Shown here in pieces: positions 31,364 to 39,817 of a DNA stretch of 40,268 nt. Numbering within the stretch: the first letter of the stretch is position 1; every line of letters begins with the position of its first letter. Made by a program: the position numbers and the translations under genes. The stretch covers positions 1-40,268 of the forward strand of contig NZ_FUYC01000019.1 in assembly GCF_900167125.1 (NCBI RefSeq), read 5' to 3'. The notes below the pieces were generated by a model. It was not told the DNA's origin and searched no databases. It was given only the letters and a program-made list of their open reading frames with translations. Source of the DNA: Paucidesulfovibrio gracilis DSM 16080 (lineage in GTDB: Bacteria; Desulfobacterota; Desulfovibrionia; Desulfovibrionales; Desulfovibrionaceae).

Positions 31364-34300
31364 TCAACTCGCGCCTTTTTCCAGCATGCGGGCCGGAGTC
31401 TGCTGCAACGTTCCCAGCTTGGGACGCTCCAACCCGCGAGCCTGCGGCCGTCCCATAGACGTTGCCAAAGAATAAATTTCATGGGGATCCAAAATAAGAA
31501 CCACGGAACCATCGCCCATGATCGTGGCGCCCGAAATTCCATCCAGCTGGAAATCGCTCAAATACTGCCCCAGGGGTTTAATCACGATTTCCTGACGTTC
31601 CAGCAATCGGTCCACCACCAACCCCACACGCCGGTCATTGTCATGGACAATCACGATGGGCAAAATGGACCGCTCCTCCTCATTACCGGGCAACTCCAAC
31701 AGCTCGGAAAGTTCCACCACACCCAACACCTCGCCCCGCAAGGTGACGGCCTTTCGGCTGTTCACATCCGACAATTTGGCGGCTTTGATCTTTGTGGTCT
31801 CGGATACCGCGTCCAGGGGGATGGCAAAGGTTTCACCCGCCACTTCCACCATGAGCGCGTCGATAATGGCCAGCGTCAGGGGCAGAGTCAGCGTCAGCTT
31901 GGTGCCTTTACCCGTTTCGGACTGGGTGTGAACACTGCCTTTAAGATTCTTAATGTTGGTCTTGACCACATCCATTCCAACGCCCCGGCCTGAGATATCC
32001 GTCACCTTTTCCGCCGAGGAAAAACCGGGATGAAAAATCAACTCCACGGCCTCACGGTCGTCCAGGTTCGCGGCTTCTTCCGGAGTGAGAACCCCCTTGC
32101 GGACAGCTACGTTGCGCATTTTTTCCGGGTCAATGCCCCGTCCGTCGTCCTCCACTTCGATGGCCACAGAGTTTCCCTTGTGGTAGGCACGCAACCAAAC
32201 ATGCCCTGTGGGGTTCTTGCCAACGGCCACCCGTTGCTCCTCATCCTCCAGGCCGTGGTCCACGGCGTTACGCACCAGATGTACCAAAGGATCGCCGATT
32301 TCCTCCACAACGCTCTTATCAAGCTCGGTCTCTTCTCCTTCGGTAATCAATTCGACCTGCTTGCCACTTTTCCGGGAAAGATCGCGAACCAAACGGGGAA
32401 ACCGGGAAAACACCGTCTGCACCGGCACCATCCGCACATTCATGATGGTATCCTGGAGATCGTCGGAAATGCGGGCCATGGCATACGTGGTTTCCGTAAG
32501 CTGCTGGGCCACTTCGTGCACTTCCTCCTGTCCTTCTTCCAGAGCGCGGGCAAGAAGCGCATAGCGATTGCGGTTGATGATCAGCTCACCGATGAGATTC
32601 ATGAGATGGTCCAGCTTGTGATGATCCACACGAATAGTGCTGGCACTCTTGTGCCGAATGCCGGAACTGCCCCCGGACGACGAAGGAGCAGTGGCAACCG
32701 TTGCTTCCTTGCCAGCCGAACGGACAGGAACCGCAACATCCTGGTTCACCGGAGCCGGCTGTGCATCCCGCATTGCCGGGGCGGAAGCAGGCGCGGGGTG
32801 CGCTTGCGATGCTCCCCTGTCCGCGGGCAGAGGCTGCTCCTGACGATCGTGCGGAGCTTCGAAAGCCGACGGCAAAGGCTCCTGTGCGGCAACGCCTTCA
32901 GACGGCTCGGACGGTACCGCCGAGACTTCGGAAGGGTCGGCCCCGTCGCTCTCGACTGTCCCCGGGGAATCCGAGGCCGACTCCACCACGGCGTGCATCC
33001 GTTCCAGAGCGTAATGCAACCGCTCGGAAATAATGTCGATTTCTTGATCCAAAATATCCAGGAGCGGCCCGAAATCCCCACCCTTTCGCCCCTGATCCAC
33101 CAGGCTGGCAGTTTGGGAAGCATAGTCACTCAAGGCCTGCAGCCCCATGTAGCCACAGGAATTACGAATCGTATTCAACGCCCGGAACATGCCATCGATG
33201 AGCCGTTCCTGCGAAGCATCCTTTCGCAATTCCGCAAGCGCCACACGAAGCGTTTCTTCCTGCTGCCGTACAGCGCCTTCAAAAATGGAAACATCTTCAG
33301 GGTCGAACGCGCCCTGAGCCAAGACGTCATCGTCATCATGCGGCACTGGCGCATTCCCGGCACCGGACGAGGCGTCGGCTTCGGCCGCCGCGTCAACAGT
33401 GCTCCCCTCCTCCGACGAATCCGAAACATTTGTGGGCGTCAAATCCGGAATTTCGCCCTGTTCGTAAGTCCGCTGCAACACCTCCACCATGCCGGATCCG
33501 TCCATGGGAGTCACCTCGCCGCTGGATGGTTCCACATGGCTGACCATCTCTTCAATGAGGTCCACCACAGCCAACAGCAGGTCGAACAACGGCTGCGACG
33601 AAGCCATCTCCCCCTTGCGAACCCGATTGAGCAAGGTTTCAGCCTCATGCGTCAAGGCGTTTAACTCCTTGAACCCGATGATGCCGCTGTTACCTTTCAG
33701 ATTGTGGAAATACCGGAAAATATCGTTGATCAATTCACCCGGTTCCTCGGGCGCTCCTTCCAACGCCACCAGGGAACGGTTCAGATCCTCAATGATGTCC
33801 TGAGCTTCTTCAAGAAAGTCTGTAAGGTGGCCTTCCCCTACCGTGGTCAGGGCATAGGGCGATGGGTCGAAATCGGGGTCACCACTCAATTCAATACGGG
33901 GAGCCGCGTGCCTGGCGGGGACGTCCTTTCCTGCGGCAGGTTCTCCTCCAGCCGGGGAAGAATCGTCCATGCGGGGTGATGCCGCCTCCCCGCTTTCAAA
34001 GTGTCCCTGATCCCCGGAATCGCCGGAGGCACTGTCCTGCGCGGCCGGTTCTCCCTGTTGCAGCGATTCAATGCGATCAATGATCTCCTTCACGTCAACA
34101 TCCCCTTCCGTGCCCGTTGCTTCGAGGTTTTCCACCAGGGTGCGCAGGGCATCCGTGGCGGAAAGGATGATATCCATCACCTGGGTCGTGACGGGGCTGA
34201 CCCCCTGCCGCAAATCATCCAGAACATTTTCTGCCTTATGCGCCAATTGATTGATTTTGTTGAGTCCAAGAAATCCGGAGGCGCCCTTCAAGGAATGCAT

Positions 34301-34444
34301 GGGGCGAAAGATCTCATTGAGCAGCTCGAGATCGTCGGGATGACTCTCCAATTGGAGCAAATTGGGTTCAATGGTTTCAAGATGCTCCTTCGCCTCGTTG
34401 AAAAAATCCGCAAGCAAATCCGGATCCATATATTCCTGACTCAT
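31364..34444 (-). CDS. cheA: CheA-type chemosensory histidine kinase with three Hpt-like modules
   Basis: This 1026-residue kinase passes phosphate from its Hpt histidine to CheY/CheB under receptor and CheW control. Hpt1 (about 1-110) has FRPMHSLKG with H50. Hpt2 (about 195-305) has FRYFHNLKG with H247. A third Hpt-like bundle (about 375-480) reads FRALNTIRN with asparagine at 424, so it cannot be phosphorylated. A long Pro/Ala/Glu linker precedes the dimerisation helices (about 605-660), the HATPase (HLVRNAVDHGLEDEEQ near 725, then DDGRGIDPEK and GRGVGMDVVKTNI) and a C-terminal CheW-like domain (from about 861). The ATG at 34444 has AGGGAG seven bases upstream. It is last in the che operon, 58 bp after cheY. 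Confidence 0.95.
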   Translation of the reverse strand: MSQEYMDPDLLADFFNEAKEHLETIEPNLLQLESHPDDLELLNEIFRPMHSLKGASGFLGLNKINQLAHKAENVLDDLRQGVSPVTTQVMDIILSATDALRTLVENLEATGTEGDVDVKEIIDRIESLQQGEPAAQDSASGDSGDQGHFESGEAASPRMDDSSPAGGEPAAGKDVPARHAAPRIELSGDPDFDPSPYALTTVGEGHLTDFLEEAQDIIEDLNRSLVALEGAPEEPGELINDIFRYFHNLKGNSGIIGFKELNALTHEAETLLNRVRKGEMASSQPLFDLLLAVVDLIEEMVSHVEPSSGEVTPMDGSGMVEVLQRTYEQGEIPDLTPTNVSDSSEEGSTVDAAAEADASSGAGNAPVPHDDDDVLAQGAFDPEDVSIFEGAVRQQEETLRVALAELRKDASQERLIDGMFRALNTIRNSCGYMGLQALSDYASQTASLVDQGRKGGDFGPLLDILDQEIDIISERLHYALERMHAVVESASDSPGTVESDGADPSEVSAVPSEPSEGVAAQEPLPSAFEAPHDRQEQPLPADRGASQAHPAPASAPAMRDAQPAPVNQDVAVPVRSAGKEATVATAPSSSGGSSGIRHKSASTIRVDHHKLDHLMNLIGELIINRNRYALLARALEEGQEEVHEVAQQLTETTYAMARISDDLQDTIMNVRMVPVQTVFSRFPRLVRDLSRKSGKQVELITEGEETELDKSVVEEIGDPLVHLVRNAVDHGLEDEEQRVAVGKNPTGHVWLRAYHKGNSVAIEVEDDGRGIDPEKMRNVAVRKGVLTPEEAANLDDREAVELIFHPGFSSAEKVTDISGRGVGMDVVKTNIKNLKGSVHTQSETGKGTKLTLTLPLTLAIIDALMVEVAGETFAIPLDAVSETTKIKAAKLSDVNSRKAVTLRGEVLGVVELSELLELPGNEEERSILPIVIVHDNDRRVGLVVDRLLERQEIVIKPLGQYLSDFQLDGISGATIMGDGSVVLILDPHEIYSLATSMGRPQARGLERPKLGTLQQTPARMLEKGAS

Positions 34445-34502
34445 GCACCGCTCCCTATGGCGTGGGGTTGAGAGGCCATGTTTCCGGGCTTTTTCCCGCA
34501 AG

Positions 34503-34895
34503 TCAAGAAATTCCCTCCTCACCGGATACGCCAAGCAACATCTTGGCGTTCTTCATCAATTTCTCAGGCTGGGCGGGCTTTACCATATAAATATTAGCTC
34601 CGATGGAAAGCGCGGATTCAATATCCCGGTCCTCGCCTTCGGTTGAAAGCACGATCACCGGTAAATCCCGATACCCTTTTTGCTCCCGCATATTTTCAAT
34701 AAAACACAGCCCGTCCATACGCGGCATATTGATATCCGCGATCACCAGATCCACATGGTTGGCACCGTACAATTTTTCCAGCCCTTCCAACCCGTCTTCG
34801 GCTGTGGTGACCTGGAAGCCCTCGCGCTTCATGATGAAGGCCACCAAGTTTCGCACGGTTTTGGAGTCATCCACGATCAAAATATGTTTAGGCAT
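34503..34895 (-). CDS. cheY: CheY-like single-domain response regulator
   Basis: This 130-residue receiver has all key residues: acidic pair D9/D10 (LIVDDSKTVRNLV), phospho-acceptor D54 (IADINMPRMDG), S84 in VLSTEG at the Thr/Ser position, and K106 in MVKPAQ. It has no output domain, so it should diffuse to the flagellar switch or another target, or act as a phosphate sink. Its ATG lies inside the end of cheW (8-base overlap) with AAGGAGG nine bases upstream, implying coupled translation. The adjacent kinase gene makes CheA the evident phosphodonor. Confidence 0.95.
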   Translation of the reverse strand: MPKHILIVDDSKTVRNLVAFIMKREGFQVTTAEDGLEGLEKLYGANHVDLVIADINMPRMDGLCFIENMREQKGYRDLPVIVLSTEGEDRDIESALSIGANIYMVKPAQPEKLMKNAKMLLGVSGEEGIS

Positions 34896-35493
34896 GGGCC
34901 AATCCCTCCTTTTCGATCATGCCTCCCATCAACCCGTGGATGGACAACAGGCTGATAAGCTCCCCACCGCAACGAACCAATGCCGACACATACCGGGCCA
35001 GGCCGCCAAGTCGGTCGGCAATGTTGAAATCCAGATCCCGGCCCGCAACTTGGCGCATGGCCACAATGGAATCCATCATGATCCCCATCTGAAGCCCCTC
35101 GTACTGACAAATGACGATGAACCGCTCCCGATCACGAGAACAATTGAGCGACAACAACTCGCGCAACCGGACCACCGGAACCACTCTCTCCCGTTTGGGA
35201 AGAATACCCGCAACATATGCCGGGGCCGCCGGAAGTCGGGTCAGGCTTTCATTGCGCACTACCTCCTGCACCGCCTCCAACGGGAGCGCCATCAAATGGC
35301 CCGACAGACGAAAGGTGATTACCCCCAGCTCCGGCAAGTCCCGCATTATTTCGCACTGATCGCGACGGGGGACGCAAGCACTGTCCGAACGCCAGTCCTC
35401 AGCACACAGGCCGCAACGAGCGGCAAACACCTCCAACCCCGCCGGAGTCGAGGCCGAGGCATTGCACGGTTCGTTGCCATATTCCGTCTGCAT
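34888..35493 (-). CDS. cheW: CheW-like adaptor with Cys-rich N-terminal extension
   Basis: In this 201-residue protein the CheW fold occupies about residues 55-195 (GVITFRLSGHLMALPLEAVQEVVRN, VAGILPKRERVVPVVRLRELL, MGIMMDSIVAMRQV). It couples chemoreceptors to CheA. The first ~50 residues are unusual: five cysteines (C10, C27, C30, C40, C47), including a CGLC pair, suggest a metal site or redox-active thiols. ATG 35493 has GAGG nine bases upstream and begins ten bases after the cheR stop. An alternative ATG at 35532 lies inside cheR. It overlaps cheY by eight bases. Confidence 0.9.
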   Translation of the reverse strand: MQTEYGNEPCNASASTPAGLEVFAARCGLCAEDWRSDSACVPRRDQCEIMRDLPELGVITFRLSGHLMALPLEAVQEVVRNESLTRLPAAPAYVAGILPKRERVVPVVRLRELLSLNCSRDRERFIVICQYEGLQMGIMMDSIVAMRQVAGRDLDFNIADRLGGLARYVSALVRCGGELISLLSIHGLMGGMIEKEGLAHA

Positions 35494-35503
35494 ACAGGCC
35501 GCC

Positions 35504-36382
35504 TCAGTCCAACCGTTTATAGATGATGGCACCGGGGTGGTGTTCGGGTTTGAACGCCCGGGAAATGTTGTGTAGCGACTCGGAATGCCCGATAAAAAGG
35601 TATCCGCCGGTGCAAAGGTTGTCGTAGAAGGCGCTGATGACGCGACGCTTCATGTCTTCGTCGAAATAAATCAGCACATTGCGGCAAAAAACAATCTCAG
35701 ACCGCTCCACACGGCGAAGTTGTGCCCGATCGCGTAAATTGATGGCATCAAAGCTCACCAGTTTCGCAACGTGAGAACGAATACGATATACGCGCTCCTC
35801 AGGAGCGAAATACTCGCGCACAACATCCGTGGGAGTGGTGCGCAGGGCGTAACTGGAATACACTCCCTGCCGAGCTACGTCCACCACGCGGCGGGACAAA
35901 TCATTGGCTGTAATCTTCACGTCCCAGAGTCGCAGTTCATTGCCAAGCACCCGGTGGACGCAAATGGCAAGAGTATACGGCTCCTCGCCCGTGGAGCACC
36001 CCGCAGACCAAATACGCAACCGCCGTCGCCCGGCCGCACGTTGTTTTGCCAGAACCTGCGGTAAGATCTTCTCTTCAAAAACCTTGATCTGCGGCGGATT
36101 GCGAAAAAAACTGGTCTCATTCGTGGTGATGACCTCGAATAATTTCTGCACCTCTGCTTCCCGAGCCGCATCATACCGCAAATAATGATAGTAATCGCCA
36201 AAGCCACTCAGATTCAAGGCCCGAATCCTGTTGGAAAGACGATTTTCCATCAAATATTGACGGTTGTCGGGGATAAAAATACCGCACTGTTCATAGATAA
36301 AGGCCCGCAGATCGTCGAATTCCTGCTGCGTAATGCCGTTTTTTCCGGCTTGGCTTCCGGTCTTGGAAAACAGCGAGGACAC
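35504..36382 (-). CDS. cheR: CheR-type chemoreceptor glutamate methyltransferase
   Basis: The 292-residue SAM-dependent enzyme methylates receptor glutamates for adaptation. The N-terminal helical CheR domain (about 15-70, ITQQEFDDLRAFIYEQCGIFIPD) precedes the catalytic part. TTNETSFFRNP (the CheR signature), the SAM loop IWSAGCSTGEEPYTLAI, FCRNVLIYFD and GYLFIGHSESL are all present. The start is GTG 36382: GGAGG lies nine bases upstream and only one base separates it from the HEAT-repeat gene's stop. A longer ORF to 36490 overlaps that gene and is rejected. No C-terminal TPR or CheW-binding extension is present. Confidence 0.93.
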   Translation of the reverse strand: MSSLFSKTGSQAGKNGITQQEFDDLRAFIYEQCGIFIPDNRQYLMENRLSNRIRALNLSGFGDYYHYLRYDAAREAEVQKLFEVITTNETSFFRNPPQIKVFEEKILPQVLAKQRAAGRRRLRIWSAGCSTGEEPYTLAICVHRVLGNELRLWDVKITANDLSRRVVDVARQGVYSSYALRTTPTDVVREYFAPEERVYRIRSHVAKLVSFDAINLRDRAQLRRVERSEIVFCRNVLIYFDEDMKRRVISAFYDNLCTGGYLFIGHSESLHNISRAFKPEHHPGAIIYKRLD

Positions 36383-36383
36383 T

Positions 36384-38309
36384 TTATTGTTCCTCCCCGT
36401 GAAGCTGCACAGCCTCAATGGCTGCCTGGGCCGCGTCCGCCAGTTCTTGGTCCTCGCCCCCGGAAATGTCCAGCAACGCCTGGAACGCAAGACTATCCCC
36501 CACTCGGCCGAGGGCGTTCACCGCTTTAATTCCCAGCAGACGATTGGGTGATGTGACCAATCCGGTCAATCGCGGAACGGCTTCGACCACCTTCATATCC
36601 CCCAGGGCTTCCATGGCGCGAATCCGCACCCAATCTTCACCGTCCTCCAGAGCACGAAGCAAATGCGGAACCACTGCCGGAAGGTCGCATGCCCCCAAAA
36701 GCCGTACCGCAGTCAGCCGCACTTCCGGCTGACCGTCATCCAGCATTCCCGCCACCAGACGCAAAACCCGCTCCTTGGTGCGGCATTGAGGGGCGACCGC
36801 CTCCAGCGCCACACGGCGGACCTCAGGAGAGACATCCCGCAGCGACTGTTCCAAGGCATCCAGATGACGCGCCGCATCCAGACGTCCGAGGGCAAAAACC
36901 CCCATCATTCGCTGTAGTTCATCATCGTCCCCGCACATGCGCAGGAAACGTTGCGTCATGCGCTCGCCCCCCACCGCAATGCAGGCCTCCAGCGCGGCCT
37001 CCTTCACATCGTTATACTTGTGTCGCAAAAAAGAGGACAACACTTCACCAGCTTCACGGTCATGCAGCTTTTCCCCCAAAAACCGCAATGCCCAGCGATA
37101 GATCTTTCCGTCGTTGTGCCGATGCAAAACATCCAGAAAAAAATCCCGGGCTTCCCATTCAGCAGTTTCATACAGCGCCGCTAAAATGGCCCGTTGCACA
37201 TCCAATGGTTTTTCCCAAAAATGCCGCATCAGCAAGGTAGGAACTTCCGAGTCGCGACAACGTGCCAGGGCCGACACAGCCGTCAGCATCAATCCCTGCT
37301 CCTTCCCGGCCAGAGCCTCGGTCAGCGCCTGGGTCAAACCGATGGAGGCCAAGGCATCAATGGCGGTCGCCAACCGTTCGGGATGGGTATCTTCATCCAG
37401 TTGTGCGGCAATGCGTACAATACTGTCGGACGCCTGCTCCCCGCCCAGCACGGAAAGCCCCTGCATGGCCGCTTCCCGGACATCCCACTCTTCATCCTCC
37501 AGCGCGCCCAGCAACCCCTGCCGCAACGTTTCACGTCCTTGGGCCGAAAGCAGGCTCAAAGATGGCGCACCCAAAATTCCCACCACGGCCGTAGCGGCCT
37601 TGTGGGCCAAAACATCGGAAAATTCATTCAACCTTGAAAGCAGACGGGATGCGGCCTTGGGCGTCCCGATGGTTCCCAATGCCTCCACGATCATGGAGAG
37701 CACCAACTCGGAGCAGCTGTCCATAGCCTTGAGCAGTTCGTCCACGGCTCCGCCATGCCCGATTTTGGCCAAGGCCTCCACCGCGGCATATTGAACCCAT
37801 TCCTCATCACGCATGGCCCGGCCAAGCGCCGGCGCTGCGTCCTCGTTGCCCAATTCGCCCAAACTCACCGCAGCCTGACAACGGACATTGACTTCAGGAT
37901 CGTGCAACAGCGCCCGGACCAGGGGTTCAACAGACCGTACGCTTCCCGTTGAACCAAGAATGTCCGACACAAAAATCCGCACGTCAGGATCTTCGTCGTG
38001 CATCAACTCCAACAAAGGCTCCAAATGCTGCACACCGACATCACGCAAAATGTCCATGGCCAGGTTGCGAACCGGCGCTTGCTCCGAACGCAGCAACGGC
38101 AGCACCTCCCGAACCGTTTTCTCGCCTCCGATGGAACGCAGGGCCGAGTCCGCCGCCTCCTGTACCCCCACATTGCCGTCAGCCAGCAACACCGTCAGCA
38201 GGGGGACAGCCTCAGCAACCCGCTCATCCCCCGCCAGAAAGGCGGCCTCGCGAACATCCCCGGTGTCGGTCCCCTGCAGGCGATGTAGCAAGCTCCCGGT
38301 ATCAAGCAT
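36384..38309 (-). CDS. HEAT-repeat protein in chemosensory operon
   Basis: The 641-residue protein is built almost entirely of HEAT/PBS-lyase-type repeats of roughly 31 residues. Typical units are EAVPLLTVLLADGNVGVQEAADSALRSIG, LEPLLELMHDEDPDVRIFVSDILG, EPLVRALLHDPEVNVRCQAAVSLGELG and, near the end, VVPHLLRALEDGEDWVRIRAMEALGD. It should form a curved solenoid used for protein binding, cytoplasmic since no signal peptide is present. ATG 38309 has GGGGGA six bases upstream. It lies between cheB (41 bp upstream) and cheR (one base downstream), so it is co-expressed and probably a scaffold or regulator of the signalling array. Its partner is unknown; the acidic surface and strict co-localisation are the only hints. 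Confidence 0.88.
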   Translation of the reverse strand: MLDTGSLLHRLQGTDTGDVREAAFLAGDERVAEAVPLLTVLLADGNVGVQEAADSALRSIGGEKTVREVLPLLRSEQAPVRNLAMDILRDVGVQHLEPLLELMHDEDPDVRIFVSDILGSTGSVRSVEPLVRALLHDPEVNVRCQAAVSLGELGNEDAAPALGRAMRDEEWVQYAAVEALAKIGHGGAVDELLKAMDSCSELVLSMIVEALGTIGTPKAASRLLSRLNEFSDVLAHKAATAVVGILGAPSLSLLSAQGRETLRQGLLGALEDEEWDVREAAMQGLSVLGGEQASDSIVRIAAQLDEDTHPERLATAIDALASIGLTQALTEALAGKEQGLMLTAVSALARCRDSEVPTLLMRHFWEKPLDVQRAILAALYETAEWEARDFFLDVLHRHNDGKIYRWALRFLGEKLHDREAGEVLSSFLRHKYNDVKEAALEACIAVGGERMTQRFLRMCGDDDELQRMMGVFALGRLDAARHLDALEQSLRDVSPEVRRVALEAVAPQCRTKERVLRLVAGMLDDGQPEVRLTAVRLLGACDLPAVVPHLLRALEDGEDWVRIRAMEALGDMKVVEAVPRLTGLVTSPNRLLGIKAVNALGRVGDSLAFQALLDISGGEDQELADAAQAAIEAVQLHGEEQ

Positions 38310-38350
38310 AAATGTCCCCCTTGCTTCGCTCCCCCGCAAAGCGGCACATA

Positions 38351-39406
38351 TCACTGATAAATTGTCTCCAAAAGCACACGCGGCATATCGTCCAGGTCTA
38401 CAACTTGATCCGAAAGTCCGGCCTCGACCACGGCCTTGGGCATGCCATACACCACGCATGTTTCATCGCTTTGGGTCAGCGCCCTGCCTCCACGCTCACG
38501 AAGCCGGGCAATACCCTCACAACCGTCATTCCCCATCCCTGTAAGAATAACCCCCAAACCACGCCGTCCAACGGCCTCGGCCACCGACTCCAACAACACA
38601 TTGGCCGACGGTTTATAAAGGGCGTCACTCGGCTGGTCCCCAACCTGCAGTTCGATGTGGGACACACGCTGCTTCAGCGTCGTATGCCGCCCTCCCGGGG
38701 CAATGTACGCGGTACCCGGCATGAACGTTTCCCCATGCTCAGCCTCCTTCACACGGATGTTGCAAACACCGTCCAGGCGCTGGGCAAATGGCCCGGTAAA
38801 AGCCATGGGCATATGTTGCGCAATGACGATTCCGGCAGGAAAATTTTTCGGCAAGGCGGACAAAATAGACTGCACTGCGGGCGGTCCGCCCGTGGAAACG
38901 CCCACCGCAATAACATCGCGCCGCACCGCCAATCGCGAAACCGACGGGGCGGGCTTGGTCACCTCGGTCTTTGCCGTGACCGGGCGTGGCCTGGCCGAAG
39001 GACGAAAGACCTTGCGGCGGGCCACGCTTTTGACCTTGGCGATAAGGTCGTCCTCAATCTTGATGATATCAAGGGAGACCCTGGACAACTGTTTCGGAAT
39101 GTAGTCCACGGCCCCAAGCTCCATGGCCCGCAGCGTGTCCTGGGCTCCTTCGGTCGTCAATGAGCTGACCATCAGCACCGGACGAGGCATTTCCATCATT
39201 ACATGCCGCAATGCGGTTAACCCATCCATCCGAGGCATCTCAATATCCATCGTAATGACATCGGGATTGAGCTTCCGGGTCAGCTCCAATCCCTCTTCGC
39301 CGTCCCGCGCCATGCCCACGACGCGGATACCGGAATCGTTTTCCAGCATGGTGCTGATGGCTTTTCGCATGAAGGCGGAATCATCCACCACGAGAACCTT
39401 AATCAA
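38351..39406 (-). CDS. cheB: CheB receptor methylesterase/deamidase
   Basis: The 351-residue protein demethylates or deamidates receptors when phosphorylated by CheA. The N-terminal receiver has acidic residues in VLVVDDSAFMRKAI, acceptor D54 in ITMDIEMPRMDG, and the lysine in VDYIPKQ. The C-terminal esterase contains the triad S171 (GVSTGGP), H198 (IAQHMPMAF) and D294 (GMGNDGCEG). The start is best placed at TTG 39406, which gives the conserved N terminus (M)IKVLVVDDS and has AAGGAG six bases upstream; the GTG at 39463 would add 19 unrelated residues. It is the first gene of the che operon; the promoter candidate lies at 39483-39510. Confidence 0.94.
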   Translation of the reverse strand: MIKVLVVDDSAFMRKAISTMLENDSGIRVVGMARDGEEGLELTRKLNPDVITMDIEMPRMDGLTALRHVMMEMPRPVLMVSSLTTEGAQDTLRAMELGAVDYIPKQLSRVSLDIIKIEDDLIAKVKSVARRKVFRPSARPRPVTAKTEVTKPAPSVSRLAVRRDVIAVGVSTGGPPAVQSILSALPKNFPAGIVIAQHMPMAFTGPFAQRLDGVCNIRVKEAEHGETFMPGTAYIAPGGRHTTLKQRVSHIELQVGDQPSDALYKPSANVLLESVAEAVGRRGLGVILTGMGNDGCEGIARLRERGGRALTQSDETCVVYGMPKAVVEAGLSDQVVDLDDMPRVLLETIYQ

Positions 39407-39432
39407 TACCAACTCCTTCCCAACATACCCTA

Positions 39433-39449
39433 TGACCAGGATATGGTCA
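39433..39449. promoter_or_regulatory. inverted repeat in cheB leader
   Basis: TGACCA-GGATA-TGGTCA is a perfect 6-bp inverted repeat with a five-base spacer, located 27 bp upstream of the cheB TTG. It could be an operator or a leader hairpin. Confidence 0.35.
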
Positions 39450-39469
39450 GATTTTCCTCTCACAGAATC

Positions 39470-39510
39470 AGGATGATATCCTATACTATTAGATTTTGCC
39501 CAGAAATCAA
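39470..39510 (-). promoter_or_regulatory. candidate sigma70 promoter of che operon with palindrome at +1
   Basis: Read on the minus strand, TTGATT (39510-39505), a 16-bp spacer and TAGTAT (39488-39483) resemble -35/-10 boxes. The predicted start near 39476 falls inside the palindrome AGGAT-GAT-ATCCT (39470-39482), a plausible repressor site. The region around it (39480-39560) is AT-rich compared with the genes. Confidence 0.45.
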
Positions 39511-39621
39511 AACAGTTCCCGATCCCAAATTTGATTTTGTAAAAAACTTTTTTATTTCAGCAACAACAGTAACTTAATTGCGTTCATAAGAAAATTTATC
39601 CTGCCAGCCCTAAATTGACCC

Positions 39622-39650
39622 TTGCGTTTTGGAATAGCTTTGGATAGAAA
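39622..39650 (+). promoter_or_regulatory. candidate promoter of tRNA-Pro
   Basis: TTGCGT (39622-39627), a 17-bp spacer and TAGAAA (39645-39650) would start transcription about seven bases before the tRNA. TTGACC (39615) is an alternative -35. The match is weak. Confidence 0.3.
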
Positions 39651-39663
39651 GCTTTTCCTCACA

Positions 39664-39741
39664 CGGGATGTGGCTCAGCCTGGCTAGAGCGCTGCGTTCG
39701 GGACGCAGAGATCGCGCGTTCGAATCGCGCCATCCCGACCA
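39664..39741 (+). tRNA. tRNA-Pro, anticodon CGG
   Basis: A full cloverleaf is present. The acceptor stem CGGGATG pairs with CATCCCG, the D stem is GCTC/GAGC, and the anticodon stem CTGCG/CGCAG encloses loop TTCGGGA, giving anticodon CGG (codon CCG). The T arm is GCGCG-TTCGAAT-CGCGC, and discriminator A is followed by an encoded CCA end. All stems are perfect, so the gene should be functional. Confidence 0.97.
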
Positions 39742-39748
39742 GATAAAT

Positions 39749-39783
39749 AAAGGGTTTACGGAAACACTCCGTAAACCCTTTTT
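39749..39783 (+). terminator. intrinsic terminator after tRNA-Pro
   Basis: A perfect 14-bp stem, AAAGGGTTTACGGA (39749-39762) with TCCGTAAACCCTTT (39768-39781), encloses a five-base loop and ends in a T-run, eight bases after the tRNA CCA. Confidence 0.9.
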
Positions 39784-39817
39784 CATTTGGTAATACTGGA
39801 CGGTAATACAAATTCTA

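Noticed and set aside
39664-39741. tRNA-Pro as an integration site for an island
   Set aside because: No second copy of the tRNA 3' end (att repeat) and no integrase were seen nearby; the adjacent element is a simple IS.
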